A DNA stretch of 64,000 nt from Flavobacterium branchiicola (GCF_018383905.1 NZ_JAGYWA010000005.1:1-64000), one strand, 5' to 3'. Positions 10,025 to 20,119 are shown, counted from the stretch's first letter. Translations and numbers: made by a program. The notes: generated by a model from the letters alone, not told the origin.

Positions 10025-10365
10025 TTTTAGCCGCGAATTCACGAATTATTTCTGAATATCGTGGCTTTTTTTGTTTCACGCAGATTCAGCAGATCTAAGC
10101 CGATTTAATTTAAAAACTGTACTCATCTTTTCAAATATGCGTGAAAAAATAATTCGTGAATTCGTGGCCATCTTTTTCATAAGAAATTAAGTGGATTAAA
10201 AAAATCTGCACATATCTGCTAAAATCTTTTTAAATCTGCGCGAAATAAATTCGTATAATTCAAGCAATTTAGTACCACATTTTTAAACATGCAGATTAAA
10301 AAAATTCGTGAATTGCTTCGCCTATTCGCTATCGCTCGAGTCGTGGCTAACTTTTTTCTCTTAAA
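10025..10365. repeat. Block of dispersed 'cacgaatt' and 'gcagatt' repeats
   Basis: The roughly 380-base gap between the peptidase and oxidoreductase genes is filled with short repeated words in both orientations. Examples are gccgcgaattcacgaatta, attcgtgaattcgtggcc, cacgcagattcagcagatct and attcgtgaattgcttcgcc. Related text occurs at 3285-3482, 52605-52665 and 57595-57660. I see no gene here. A possible hairpin, ccgcgaatt...gtggc followed by T-rich sequence, may end the upstream transcript. Confidence 0.7.
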
Positions 10366-10389
10366 TTTGAGAAACTTAAAAAACTTAAA

Positions 10390-11382
10390 ATGAAAATTAT
10401 AAAATGGGGAATTATAGGCTGCGGGAATGTAACCGAAGTTAAAAGCGGGCCAGCATTTCAGAAAGCTCCCAATTCTGCCTTGGTTGCCGTGATGCGCCGT
10501 GATGCAGCACTTGCCGAAGATTATGCCAAACGCCATAACGTTCCGAAATGGTATTCTAACGCAGAAGATTTAATTAATGATCCTGAAGTCGATGCCGTTT
10601 ATATTGCAACTCCGCCTTCTTCACATAAAGAATATACCATTTTATGCGCCAAAGCCAGAAAGCCTGTTTATGTAGAAAAACCAATGGCTTTGACTTTTGA
10701 GGAATGCAACGAAATGATCAGCGCATGCAAAGAGCACAATGTTCCTTTATTTGTGGCCTATTACAGAAGAAGCCTACCCAGATTTTTAAAAATTAAAGAA
10801 ATAATTGACGAGGGAAAATTAGGCAACATCAGACACGTAAATTGTGTTTTATATCATCCTTTTGAAGAACGTTACGATGACGAAATAAATCTTCCATGGA
10901 CCGTTTTGCCACATATTTCAGGAGGAGGAATATTTGTTGATCTCGCCTGCCACACTTTAGATTTTCTGGACTTTGTTTTAGGTCCGATAAAATCGGTTCG
11001 CGGACACGCAACTTCTCAGCTTAAAGCATATCCTGCCGAAGATTCAGTCTCGATGTCATTTTTATTTGAAAATGGAATTCACGGTTCCGGTTTATGGAAT
11101 TTTGCCAGTTTTGAACGATACGATAATACCGAAATTGTAGGTGACAAAGGAAAAATTTCTTTTTCAACATTTGGAAATGATCCAATACATATTCAATATA
11201 CCAATGGAGAAAAAGAAAGTATCACAATCGAAAATCCGCTTCATATTCAACAACCTTGCATTGAAACTGTTGTTGCTGAACTTTTAGGTAATAATGATGT
11301 TTCGCCATCTAAAGGAACTTCCGGCGCGAGAACAACCTGGGTTATTGATGAAGTTTTGAAAGAATTTAGGGCATCGAAGTAA
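10390..11382 (+). CDS. Gfo/Idh/MocA family NAD(P)-dependent oxidoreductase
   Basis: The product is 330 residues. An N-terminal Rossmann fold (KWGIIGCGNVTEV, residues 5-17) binds NAD(P). The family catalytic motif EKP occurs in VYVEKPMALT (about 97-106). The C-terminal alpha/beta domain (about 125-320) carries the substrate-binding part, including a His-Asp pair near GGGIFVDLACHTLD. Members oxidise or reduce sugars, inositols and related compounds; the substrate cannot be read from sequence. It is a lone gene between two repeat blocks. Confidence 0.88.
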   Translation: MKIIKWGIIGCGNVTEVKSGPAFQKAPNSALVAVMRRDAALAEDYAKRHNVPKWYSNAEDLINDPEVDAVYIATPPSSHKEYTILCAKARKPVYVEKPMALTFEECNEMISACKEHNVPLFVAYYRRSLPRFLKIKEIIDEGKLGNIRHVNCVLYHPFEERYDDEINLPWTVLPHISGGGIFVDLACHTLDFLDFVLGPIKSVRGHATSQLKAYPAEDSVSMSFLFENGIHGSGLWNFASFERYDNTEIVGDKGKISFSTFGNDPIHIQYTNGEKESITIENPLHIQQPCIETVVAELLGNNDVSPSKGTSGARTTWVIDEVLKEFRASK

Positions 11383-11388
11383 AACCCT

Positions 11389-11515
11389 GTCATTTCGACG
11401 TAAGGAGACTCGAGCGGCAGCGAATAGACGAAGTAAATCGCACTCGGGATTACGCAATGAGAATCGCCAATCTTTGTCGAGTTTCTAGTGCGATTTCTCC
11501 TTACGTCGAAATGAC
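11389..11515. repeat. Palindromic intergenic element with 20-bp inverted ends
   Basis: gtcatttcgacgtaaggaga at 11389-11408 is the exact reverse complement of 11496-11515. The middle contains gagcggcagcgaatagacga. A diverged partial copy (gtcattttgacgaaggagac, then gagcgatagcgaac) lies at 49433-49470. It has no coding potential and looks like a small non-autonomous or REP-like element. Confidence 0.75.
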
Positions 11516-11525
11516 AAAAAACAAA

Positions 11526-11557
11526 AAAAGAGGATATTCTTTCGAATATCCTCTTTT
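11526..11557 (-). terminator. Terminator after the barrel gene
   Basis: aaaagaggatattc pairs perfectly with gaatatcctctttt around tttc. It lies 25 bases past the stop of the minus-strand barrel gene and works in either direction. Confidence 0.8.
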
Positions 11558-11581
11558 AAAAACTATAAAAAAAATGGAAAA

Positions 11582-12508
11582 TTATAGGCTATACTTAACT
11601 CCTAAAGTTAATCCTAAACCAGAGATTCCAACATAAGAGCTTAACTCATCCATTGGTTTATCTTTGTTTACACCATTAGGATTAGTTAATGCGTTGTTTG
11701 AATTAACATCTAAACCATCTCTGTAGTTTGTATGAATTTGAGCTGTTGATCTTGTAGCTAAAGCATCATTACCATTAACTGTAAAATCTGTTGTTTCTTT
11801 AGTTTTTCCGTGTACTGTGAAGTTACGGTATTCTAATTCAGCGAAAGCTGAAATATGTTTTCCTAATTTATAAGAAGTTCCCATTGCAGCTGTAAATCCT
11901 AAAGTAGGATTAGGCTTCACTTTATCAACACTATGAACATTACCAAAAGCTGTTGGAACTCCTGTTGGGCTAAACGCAATTGGAGCATAGGCATCAGAAG
12001 TAATTTCTAAATCCCCATGAATAGGAACTAAAACACCTACTTTTGTATATGGTTCAAAACCGTGAGCTTCACCTAAAAACATTACAAGGGCAGGAGCTAC
12101 ATCAAAAGCAGTAATTTGACCTACTGATTTAAAGCTATAAACACCAGCTGGTGTAATAGGTAAATCTGAAGTTGTTTGGGCCATTTTCTTATCATTACTA
12201 GTGTAGTAATTAACACCTAATTCAACACCTAAACGTACTGAAAAACGGTATCCAGCTGCTATACCCGTTCTAAAACCTTGTCCAAAAGAACCTGTAACAC
12301 TTTTTTCAGATACTAATTTTCCTCCAACATAAGTTCTGTCCATTGCGTCATGTCCTCCAACAGTTGGAAATTCAGTTGAAGCAGTTTGGTTGAAATAAGA
12401 TCCACCCAATTTAAAATACCAGCTTTCTGGCTTATCTGCTTTTTCTGTTTGCGCCATTGTGGCCATAGAGCAAACTAATAATCCTAATAAAAATAGGTTC
12501 TTTTTCAT
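11582..12508 (-). CDS. Outer-membrane beta-barrel protein
   Basis: The product is 308 residues with a signal peptide (MKKNLFLLGLLVCSMATMAQ) and repeated amphipathic strands such as WYFKLGGSYF, GIAAGYRFS and GLGLTLGVKYSL, the last forming the C-terminal strand. It fits the OmpA-like or OmpW-like eight-stranded barrel class; no periplasmic peptidoglycan-binding domain is present. The role is unknown. It has its own promoter (12532-12539) and terminator, so it is a single-gene unit. Confidence 0.8.
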   Translation of the reverse strand: MKKNLFLLGLLVCSMATMAQTEKADKPESWYFKLGGSYFNQTASTEFPTVGGHDAMDRTYVGGKLVSEKSVTGSFGQGFRTGIAAGYRFSVRLGVELGVNYYTSNDKKMAQTTSDLPITPAGVYSFKSVGQITAFDVAPALVMFLGEAHGFEPYTKVGVLVPIHGDLEITSDAYAPIAFSPTGVPTAFGNVHSVDKVKPNPTLGFTAAMGTSYKLGKHISAFAELEYRNFTVHGKTKETTDFTVNGNDALATRSTAQIHTNYRDGLDVNSNNALTNPNGVNKDKPMDELSSYVGISGLGLTLGVKYSL

Positions 12509-12531
12509 AATTCTGATTTAATTAATTTATG

Positions 12532-12539
12532 CAAACATA
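12532..12539 (-). promoter_or_regulatory. Promoter -7 box for the barrel gene
   Basis: The minus strand reads TATGTTTG (TAnnTTTG), 23 bases before the ATG. Confidence 0.6.
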
Positions 12540-12685
12540 AAATATTTTAACATATTCTTAAGGTCTGCAAAGTTAGACTTGGTACGAAAACGTTGTAATT
12601 TCGGGCAATATTACTAAAAAACTATTATGCATGCATAATTTTAACATAAAAATTTTCAATATTTCTAAATTTTAACTGTTAAAAT

Positions 12686-15600
12686 TTAATTCAGCTTAAA
12701 GTTTATCTGCATTTTTTCTAATTCCTGCAATAATTCCGTTGAAATTCTTATCTTAAGCCTACGACTTGGCATAGTCAATTTGGTAACAACTTTTACCTCT
12801 TCTACCTCTTTTACTTCCTGCATTTTAGCTTCTCCGGAAACTGTTTCATTGTCGTCATTTTCATCAACAAAAACAGCATCTTCGTTATCTTCAAATTCAC
12901 TTGTGGTTTCGACTTCTATTAAACGCTTTACGTTTTCGATTTCCATGATTTCAAAAGTCACCGAATTATCGCCTTTATTCTCATTAAATAAATGACTTAA
13001 TCTATGAATAAATTCCGTTTGAAGATCTTTAATATTTAATAATAAAACTAATTTTTTAGCAAAAAGCCCTAGTATATCTTGTAGTTGTTTTGCGTCTACA
13101 AATTGCATCCTCGGATCTGATTTTTTACCAGTATCTCTATTAACCCAACCGTCTTTTATCAGAATTTTAAAAAAAACGAAATTATTAGGTAGTAAGTATC
13201 TATGAAAGTTTAAATACTCTTCTCCAAAAATCTTAAATTCAAAACTCTCATCATAGCCTTCTAAATTAAAAGAAGCCCATTCTTTACCATTCTTAGCGAC
13301 ACGTCTTTGTACATTCGAAACAATACCCGCAAAATTCAAATTTTTCCCAACATAGTCATTCATGTTTTTCAACATTTCCAAGCGAGAATTACAGAAATAT
13401 TTCATCTCAAATCTAAAATCATCAAGTGGATGACCCGATATATAAATTCCAACAACTTCTTTCTCTTTTGCTAGTTTTTCCATTGTACTCCAATCTTCAC
13501 ATGCAGGAATAATTGGTTCTTCAATCTGCACTTCACTTGCTTCTCCAAACAAACTTACTTGTGAGGAATTTTCATTTTCCTGAAACTTCGATCCATAACG
13601 AATTGCTTTTTCATAAAACGTAATCCCGTCGCCATCATTATGAAAATATTGTGCTCTGGTTGTTCCTTCAAACGAATCAAAACCTCCTGCAAGCACTAAA
13701 TTTTCAATCGCTTTTTTGTTGGCCGCACGCAAATCAATTCGCTTCGCTAAATCAAAAATCGATTTATATCTTCCGTCTTTTCTGTTTTCTACAATCGTTT
13801 CTACTGCTCCCGAACCTACACCTTTGATCGCCCCCATTCCGAAACGAACGGCATAATCATCGTTTACCGTAAATTTATAGTAGGATTCGTTTACGTCTGG
13901 ACCCAAAACTTGTAATCCCATACGTTTACATTCTTCCATAAAAAACGAAACTTGTTTAATATCGTTCATGTTATTCGAAAGTACCGCTGCCATATATTCT
14001 GCAGGATAATGCGCTTTCAAATACGCCGTTTGGTATGCAATCCATGCATAACAAGTCGAGTGCGATTTGTTGAAGGCATAACTCGCAAAGGCTTCCCAGT
14101 CTTTCCAGATTTTCTCCAGAATTTTGGCATCGTGGCCTTTTGCAGCTGCTTGCTCGACAAACTTAGGTTTCATTTTATCTAGGACTTCAATTTGCTTTTT
14201 ACCCATTGCCTTACGTAATACATCGGCATCACCTTTTGAAAATCCAGCTAAAGATTGAGACAAAAGCATTACCTGCTCTTGGTAAACCGTAATTCCGTAG
14301 GTTTCTCCCAGGTATTCTTCGCAAGCATCTAAATCGTATTTGATTTCTTCTTCGCCGTTTTTTCTTCGAACGAAAGACGGAATATATTCAATTGGTCCTG
14401 GACGATACAAGGCATTCATCGCAATTAAATCTCCAAAAACCGTTGGCTTCAGGTCTTTCATGTATTTCTGCATTCCGGGTGACTCGTATTGGAAGATTCC
14501 AACCGTTTCTCCTCTTTGGAAAAGTGCATAGGTTTCTTCATCATCAATTGGGAAAGTATCCGGATCCAGATCAATGTTGGTTCTGTATTTTACCAGTTTA
14601 ACGGTATCTTTTATCAGCGTAAGGGTCTTCAGACCCAAGAAGTCCATTTTTAGCAGTCCGGCACTTTCTGCAACCGAGTTATCGAACTGAGTTACATATA
14701 AATCAGAATCTTTGGCAGTCGTAACAGGCACATAATTGGTAATATCCGACGGCGTAATGATTACCCCGCAAGCGTGAATTCCCGTATTACGCATCGATCC
14801 TTCCAAAATTTTTGCCTGCTGAATGGTTTCTCCAGCCAAATCATCTTCATTGGCAATGGCGATTAATTCTTTTACAAGTTCAAATTCATCAGCACCTTTT
14901 AATGCTTTTTTAACATCATCCTCTGATTCAGAAAGGAAACGCGCCAGATTCCATTTTCCCGGCATCATTCCCGGAATCAGTTTTGCAATTCTGTCGGCTT
15001 CAAACAAAGGTAAATCCAGTACACGCGCCGTATCACGAATTGCCGATTTGGTTGCCATTTTACCATAAGTGATAATCTGAGCCACCTGTTTTTGACCGTA
15101 TTTATTGATTACGTAATCCATCACACGTCCACGACCCTCGTCATCAAAGTCGATATCAATATCGGGCATCGATATACGGTCAGGATTTAGGAAACGCTCA
15201 AAAAGTAAGTCGTATTTAATCGGATCAATATTAGTAATCCCAAGACAATACGCAACGGCAGAACCCGCTGCAGATCCACGGCCGGGACCAACCGAAACGT
15301 CCATTTTTCTAGCTTCGGCGATGAAATCCTGTACAATCAAGAAATAACCCGGATATCCTGAATTCGAAATCGTCAGTAACTCAAAATCCAAACGTTCCTG
15401 AATCGATTCGGTAATTTCACCATATCTTCGTTTGGCACCTTCCATAGTAAGGTGTCGCAAATAAGCATTTTCACCACGAACACCATTGTCTTTTTCATCT
15501 TCAGGATCGACAAACTCTTGTGGAATATCAAATTTTGGAAGCAGTACATCTCGGTAAAGCGAGTAAATTTCTACTTTATCGACAATTTCCTGAATGTTAA

Positions 15601-17227
15601 TAATAGCTTCGGGAATATCAGAAAAGAGTTTTTTCATCTCATCCTGAGACTTATAATAATATTCCTGATTTGGAAGTCCGTAACGATAACCACGACCACG
15701 TCCAATTGGCGTTGCCTGTTTTTCACCGTCTTTTACACACAATAAAATGTCGTGTGCATTGGCATCTTCTTTATTTAAATAATAGGTATTATTGGTTGCA
15801 ATAAGCTTTACATTGTTCTTTTCGGCAAACTCAATCAGGGTTTTATTTACACGATTTTCATCTTCCTGATTATGGCGCATCAATTCAAGATAAAAATCAT
15901 CTCCAAATTGCTCTTTCCACCAAACTAAAGCTTCTTCGGCCTGATTTTCACCAATGTTCAGAATTTTACTCGGAATCTCCCCGTATAAATTCCCGGACAA
16001 AACCATGATGTCTTCCTTGTATTGTTCAACAATAGCACGGTCAATCCTCGGAACATAATAAAATCCGTTGGTAAAGGCAATCGAAGACATTTTTGCCAGA
16101 TTGTGATAACCATTTTTGTTTTTGGCTAATAACACAATCTGATTTCCGTTGTCTTTTTTGCTTTTGTCTAAGTGGTTTTCACAGACATTAAATTCACAAC
16201 CAACAATTGGTTTAATTTCTGTTTCTGTTGGTTCTTCTCCGGCTTCAACCAAAGCTTTGTTTTTTCCGGAAGCCGCTTTATTATGATTCATAACAGCGCT
16301 CACAAAATGGAAAGCTCCCATCATGTTTCCGGTATCCGTCATTGCAACGGCCGGCATTCCATTTTTGGCTGTAGCCGAAACAATATTTCCAATTCCGATA
16401 GTCGATTGAAGAACCGAAAACTGCGTATGATTGTGTAGATGCGAATATTTTGCGGCTTTAAAATCTGCTCTTTCTGAATCTGAAACAGCAGGTTTTTTAT
16501 CATCAACCTGTAAAGCTTTAATCTGCTCTCTGATTTTATCAGAAGCCGCTTTTAAATTGATGTGTTTTAAACCAATTAAAGGAAATTCCTGTGGATTTCT
16601 TTCTTTAAATTCTTTAAAATATTCCTTCGGAACATCCAGTTCTTCTTTCGTAAAAACTTCTCTTCTTACTAACTCTAAGAAACAACGCGTAGTTGCCTCG
16701 ACATCGGCAGTTGCGTTGTGCGCTTCGGCGAAAGGTTTATCGAAAAGATAACTGTGTAATTCTGTTAATGTTGGAAGTTTAAATTTTCCTCCACGACCTC
16801 CCGGAAGCTGCAATAATGAAGCGGTAACTTCGGTACAAGTATCAAGAACAGGCATAGAACTCATTTGAGACTCTACTCCCATTCTATGAAATTCGGCGCC
16901 CATAATATTAACGTCAAAACCTAAATTCTGACCTACAATAAATTTGGTTTTGCTTAATGCGATGTTGAATTTCTCCAAAACCTCAGCCAGCGTAATCCCA
17001 TCGGCTTCAGCCAATTCCGTCGAAATTCCGTGAATACGTTCGGCGTCATACGGAATATTAAATCCATCTGGTTTTACCAAATAATCCTGATGCTCGATAA
17101 GCTGCCCCATTTCATCATGAAGCTGCCAGGCAATCTGAATACAGCGAGGCCAGTTATCTGAATCGGTGATTGGCGCGTTCCAGTTTTTTGGTAATCCGGT
17201 TGTTTCGGTATCGAATATTAAATACAT
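12686..17227 (-). CDS. dnaE: DNA polymerase III alpha subunit with fused DnaQ-like exonuclease
   Basis: The product is 1513 residues and is the replicative polymerase. An N-terminal DEDD 3'-5' exonuclease domain (MYLIFDTETTG, Asp6 and Glu8; HNATADVEAT near 175) is followed by a PHP domain (SHLHNHTQFS, about 265), the palm with PDIDIDF (688-694), finger and beta-binding regions (GSMRNTGIHACGV, SHSTCYAWIAYQTAYLKAHYP), and an OB fold near the C-terminus. The exonuclease fusion is known in Bacteroidota and suggests proofreading in cis. Six extra codons from a TTG are possible, but the ATG start begins the exonuclease fold directly. The acidic tail (about 1435-1480) is poorly conserved in appearance. 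Confidence 0.96.
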   Translation of the reverse strand: MYLIFDTETTGLPKNWNAPITDSDNWPRCIQIAWQLHDEMGQLIEHQDYLVKPDGFNIPYDAERIHGISTELAEADGITLAEVLEKFNIALSKTKFIVGQNLGFDVNIMGAEFHRMGVESQMSSMPVLDTCTEVTASLLQLPGGRGGKFKLPTLTELHSYLFDKPFAEAHNATADVEATTRCFLELVRREVFTKEELDVPKEYFKEFKERNPQEFPLIGLKHINLKAASDKIREQIKALQVDDKKPAVSDSERADFKAAKYSHLHNHTQFSVLQSTIGIGNIVSATAKNGMPAVAMTDTGNMMGAFHFVSAVMNHNKAASGKNKALVEAGEEPTETEIKPIVGCEFNVCENHLDKSKKDNGNQIVLLAKNKNGYHNLAKMSSIAFTNGFYYVPRIDRAIVEQYKEDIMVLSGNLYGEIPSKILNIGENQAEEALVWWKEQFGDDFYLELMRHNQEDENRVNKTLIEFAEKNNVKLIATNNTYYLNKEDANAHDILLCVKDGEKQATPIGRGRGYRYGLPNQEYYYKSQDEMKKLFSDIPEAIINIQEIVDKVEIYSLYRDVLLPKFDIPQEFVDPEDEKDNGVRGENAYLRHLTMEGAKRRYGEITESIQERLDFELLTISNSGYPGYFLIVQDFIAEARKMDVSVGPGRGSAAGSAVAYCLGITNIDPIKYDLLFERFLNPDRISMPDIDIDFDDEGRGRVMDYVINKYGQKQVAQIITYGKMATKSAIRDTARVLDLPLFEADRIAKLIPGMMPGKWNLARFLSESEDDVKKALKGADEFELVKELIAIANEDDLAGETIQQAKILEGSMRNTGIHACGVIITPSDITNYVPVTTAKDSDLYVTQFDNSVAESAGLLKMDFLGLKTLTLIKDTVKLVKYRTNIDLDPDTFPIDDEETYALFQRGETVGIFQYESPGMQKYMKDLKPTVFGDLIAMNALYRPGPIEYIPSFVRRKNGEEEIKYDLDACEEYLGETYGITVYQEQVMLLSQSLAGFSKGDADVLRKAMGKKQIEVLDKMKPKFVEQAAAKGHDAKILEKIWKDWEAFASYAFNKSHSTCYAWIAYQTAYLKAHYPAEYMAAVLSNNMNDIKQVSFFMEECKRMGLQVLGPDVNESYYKFTVNDDYAVRFGMGAIKGVGSGAVETIVENRKDGRYKSIFDLAKRIDLRAANKKAIENLVLAGGFDSFEGTTRAQYFHNDGDGITFYEKAIRYGSKFQENENSSQVSLFGEASEVQIEEPIIPACEDWSTMEKLAKEKEVVGIYISGHPLDDFRFEMKYFCNSRLEMLKNMNDYVGKNLNFAGIVSNVQRRVAKNGKEWASFNLEGYDESFEFKIFGEEYLNFHRYLLPNNFVFFKILIKDGWVNRDTGKKSDPRMQFVDAKQLQDILGLFAKKLVLLLNIKDLQTEFIHRLSHLFNENKGDNSVTFEIMEIENVKRLIEVETTSEFEDNEDAVFVDENDDNETVSGEAKMQEVKEVEEVKVVTKLTMPSRRLKIRISTELLQELEKMQINFKLN

Positions 17228-17797
17228 AGAATTGTAAAAAGTCAAGTTTTAAAGCTCCAAACTCCAAGTCATTCCTGTTGCAAAATACTGACAACATGAA
17301 ACATAACAAAATGCGAAATGAAAATGGAAGGAATTCAAATTTACGCTTTTTTATCAGAAAGAAAATGGATAATTTCTTAAAAAGACATTCTTATTTTTTT
17401 ATCAGATTTTCTCTTAAAATTCATAAAATTTAATAAAAAATCACTTCTTGGATGTCGTAGTATTTTGGCGTTTTATTGATTCTAAATAAGACGAAATAAA
17501 GCCTCTTTCGAGCTTGAAAAAACAAAAAGAACATCACTTTACAATAGAATTCAAAAATAACAATTATTACTATTTTTACTCCTTTTGTTACATTTTTTCA
17601 AACAAAACACTCTATTTGATAGTGATTTTAAGATAAATTTGCCAACTATTAAAATTAAAACAAGTGAAGCAAAATTTAAATTAAAAAAGAAAATCAAAAT
17701 TAATTTATGTTTTATTTTTTGATCAAAATTCAAAGTACAAAACTGTATTCGCAATTTGTATTTTAGTTTGGGTATCGTATATAATGAAATATTGAAA
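17228..17797. other. AT-rich intergenic region between dnaE and leuC
   Basis: Nearly 570 bases are very AT-rich. I find no convincing gene, RNA or terminator. A 67-codon minus-strand frame is present but has no ribosome site, promoter or family features. Confidence 0.6.
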
Positions 17798-17827
17798 TTG
17801 ACGCTTTTGCATCTTTTTTTACTTTTG
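17798..17827 (+). promoter_or_regulatory. Promoter of the leucine cluster
   Basis: TTG at 17798-17800 and TACTTTTG at 17820-17827 are separated by 19 bases, a textbook match to the Bacteroidota TTG-N19-TAnnTTTG arrangement. Transcription would start near 17833. Confidence 0.75.
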
Positions 17828-17840
17828 TTTTGCTATTATA

Positions 17841-17867
17841 ATGAACAGGGAATTGCTGTGGTTATAG
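17841..17867 (+). CDS. Eight-codon Leu-rich mini-ORF in the leuC leader
   Basis: Directly after the predicted transcription start, ATG AAC AGG GAA TTG CTG TGG TTA TAG encodes MNRELLWL, with three leucines in eight residues, including one TTG and one CTG codon side by side. It ends 25 bases before the leuC ATG. The place and content resemble a leucine leader peptide, but there is no room for a classical terminator hairpin before leuC. Any control would have to act on leuC translation. It may be chance. Confidence 0.35.
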   Translation: MNRELLWL

Positions 17868-17892
17868 AAATTACAATTAAAAAAAAATAAAA

Positions 17893-19287
17893 ATGAGTAA
17901 GACATTATTTGACAAAGTATGGGATTCACATGTTGTGCGTAAAATTGAAGATGGACCAGATGTGTTTTTTATTGATCGCCATTTCATTCATGAAGTTACG
18001 AGTCCTGTTGCTTTTTTAGGATTAAAAGCCAGAGGCGTTAAGGTTTTATACCCAGAGCGTACTTTTGCAACTGCAGATCACAATACCCCTACTATAAATC
18101 AACATTTACCAGTTGAAGATGCACTATCGGCAAATCAGCTTAAAGCACTTGAAGATAATGCTGCCGAATACGGAATTTCACACTGGGGATTAGGTCACCA
18201 AAAAAATGGAATTGTACACGTAGTTGGTCCTGAAAACGGAATTACATTGCCAGGTGCTACTATTGTATGTGGAGATTCACATACATCTACTCACGGTGCC
18301 TTTGGAGCTATTGCTTTCGGTATCGGAACTTCTGAGGTTGAAATGGTACTTTCTACACAATGTATCATGCAGCCTAAACCAAAGAAAATGCGTATTAACG
18401 TAAACGGACAACTTAGTAAAGGTGTTGGTCCAAAAGACGTTGCATTATATATTATTGCTCAGTTAACTACTTCTGGAGGTACAGGTTATTTTGTTGAATA
18501 TGCTGGTGATGTTTTTGAAAACATGACCATGGAAGGCCGTATGACGGTTTGTAATTTAAGTATCGAAATGGGTGCTCGTGGAGGAATGATTGCTCCTGAC
18601 CAGACTACTTTTGATTTCCTTGAAGGAAGATTATACGCTCCAAAAGGAGAAGCCTGGACTAAAGCTGTTGAATATTGGAAAACACTTAAAACTGATGCCG
18701 ATGCTGTTTTTGATGCTGAATTAAACATCAAAGCTTCGGATATTGAACCAATGATTACTTATGGTACTAATCCTGGAATGGGAATTGGTATTTCTAAACA
18801 TATCCCAAGTGCAAAAGAAGTTGAAGGTGGTGAGGAAACTTACAAAAAATCTTTGGCTTACATGGGCTTTCAGGAAGATGATGTAATGATCGGAAAACAA
18901 ATCGATTACGTTTTCTTAGGAAGTTGTACAAACGGTCGTATTGAAGATTTTAGAGCTTTCGCTGAAATTGTAAAAGGAAGAAAAAAAGCAGATAATGTTA
19001 CGGCTTGGTTAGTTCCGGGTTCTCACGTTGTTGAAGCTCAAATTAAAGAAGAAGGAATTTTAGACATTTTAACAGAAGCTGGTTTTGTATTACGTCAGCC
19101 TGGATGTTCTGCTTGTTTAGCCATGAACGATGATAAAGTTCCTGCTGGGAAATATGCAGTAAGTACCTCAAACAGAAACTTTGAAGGTCGTCAGGGTCCT
19201 GGTTCAAGAACGCTTTTAGCAAGTCCGATTATGGCCGCTGCAGCTGCTGTTACAGGAAAATTAACAGATCCGAGGGAATTATTCTAA
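17893..19287 (+). CDS. leuC: 3-isopropylmalate dehydratase large subunit
   Basis: The product is 464 residues. With LeuD it isomerises 2-isopropylmalate to 3-isopropylmalate in leucine synthesis. The three 4Fe-4S cysteines are visible: Cys345 in FLGSCTNGR, and Cys405 and Cys408 in GCSACLAMN. Aconitase signatures such as [15 protein letters not shown] and the C-terminal [19 protein letters not shown] are intact, and the length fits the family. It is the first gene of the cluster, directly behind the TTG-N19-TAnnTTTG promoter. Confidence 0.97.
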   Translation: MSKTLFDKVWDSHVVRKIEDGPDVFFIDRHFIHEVTSPVAFLGLKARGVKVLYPERTFATADHNTPTINQHLPVEDALSANQLKALEDNAAEYGISHWGLGHQKNGIVHVVGPENGITLPGATIVCGDSHTSTHGAFGAIAFGIGTSEVEMVLSTQCIMQPKPKKMRINVNGQLSKGVGPKDVALYIIAQLTTSGGTGYFVEYAGDVFENMTMEGRMTVCNLSIEMGARGGMIAPDQTTFDFLEGRLYAPKGEAWTKAVEYWKTLKTDADAVFDAELNIKASDIEPMITYGTNPGMGIGISKHIPSAKEVEGGEETYKKSLAYMGFQEDDVMIGKQIDYVFLGSCTNGRIEDFRAFAEIVKGRKKADNVTAWLVPGSHVVEAQIKEEGILDILTEAGFVLRQPGCSACLAMNDDKVPAGKYAVSTSNRNFEGRQGPGSRTLLASPIMAAAAAVTGKLTDPRELF

Positions 19288-19391
19288 TTCTCGCTGTAAG
19301 CTTTAAGCAATAAGCTTTAAGCTAAAAACACAATACATAATACAACCTGTAGGAAAAGTCTAAAGCTTAAAGCCTACAGCCTAAAGCAAAA
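19288..19391. repeat. 'taagctttaagc' word repeat in the leuC-leuD gap
   Basis: The gap is packed with variants of taagctttaagc and its complement (gctgtaagctttaagcaata, then agcttaaagcctacagccta). The same words appear in the gap between the RND permease and adaptor genes at 60917-60981. The two arms can fold into a long imperfect hairpin inside the transcript. Confidence 0.7.
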
Positions 19392-19397
19392 AATAAA

Positions 19398-19994
19398 ATG
19401 GCATACGATAAATTTAATATACTTACAAGCAGTGCAGTGCCACTGCCAATCGAGAACGTAGATACGGATCAAATCATCCCGGCTCGTTTCTTAAAAGCTA
19501 CAAAACGTGAAGGTTTTGGAGATAACCTTTTTAGAGACTGGCGATATAACGGAGACGATACTCCAAAAGCTGATTTCGTTTTAAACAATTCAACTTACTC
19601 TGGAAAAATCCTTGTTGGAGGAAAAAACTTCGGTTCAGGATCTTCAAGAGAACATGCTGCATGGGCTGTTTACGATTACGGATTCCGCGCTGTAGTTTCT
19701 AGTTTCTTTGCCGACATTTTCAAAGGAAACTGTTTAAATATTGGTGTTTTACCAGTTCAGGTAAGTCCTGAATTTGCTGAAACTATTTTCAAAGCTATTG
19801 AAGCTGACCCAAAAACAGAATTAGAAATTAATCTTCCAAACCAAACGATCACTTTATTGCCTACCGGACAACAAGAATCTTTTGCTATTAACGGATACAA
19901 AAAGAACAATATGATTAATGGCTTTGATGACATTGATTATTTGCAAAATATTAAAGAAGATATTGTGGCTTTTGCCGATAAGCTTCCTTACTAA
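19398..19994 (+). CDS. leuD: 3-isopropylmalate dehydratase small subunit
   Basis: The product is 198 residues, the swivelling subunit of the LeuCD isomerase. Family landmarks are [14 protein letters not shown] (about 20-33), [16 protein letters not shown] (about 75-90) and [16 protein letters not shown]. Length and order after leuC are standard. The gene is followed by a strong terminator, so leuCD may be transcribed partly apart from leuA and leuB. Confidence 0.96.
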   Translation: MAYDKFNILTSSAVPLPIENVDTDQIIPARFLKATKREGFGDNLFRDWRYNGDDTPKADFVLNNSTYSGKILVGGKNFGSGSSREHAAWAVYDYGFRAVVSSFFADIFKGNCLNIGVLPVQVSPEFAETIFKAIEADPKTELEINLPNQTITLLPTGQQESFAINGYKKNNMINGFDDIDYLQNIKEDIVAFADKLPY

Positions 19995-20010
19995 CAACCA
20001 ACCTAAAAAA

Positions 20011-20057
20011 AGCAGTTACTCAAGACTCAACTTTAAAGGTTGATCTTGGTAACTGCT
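20011..20057 (+). terminator. Terminator after leuD
   Basis: agcagttac pairs with gtaactgct, with an inner stem caaga/tcttg and tcaac/gttga, and the hairpin ends in tttt. It is a long, stable hairpin 17 bases after the leuD stop. Confidence 0.85.
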
Positions 20058-20119
20058 TTTATAATTTAAAAGTGAATTCCATCGAAAATTAATACCAACC
20101 AATTAAGCACTTACCAAAA

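Noticed and set aside
13952..16751. Long antisense frames inside dnaE
   Set aside because: They lie fully within a clear coding gene and have no independent domain or promoter.
17551..17754. 67-codon minus-strand frame upstream of leuC
   Set aside because: It is extremely AT-rich, has no promoter or family features, and looks like chance.
17760..17892. Classic terminator-based leucine attenuator
   Set aside because: Only 25 bases separate the mini-ORF from leuC and no alternative hairpin pair is visible.
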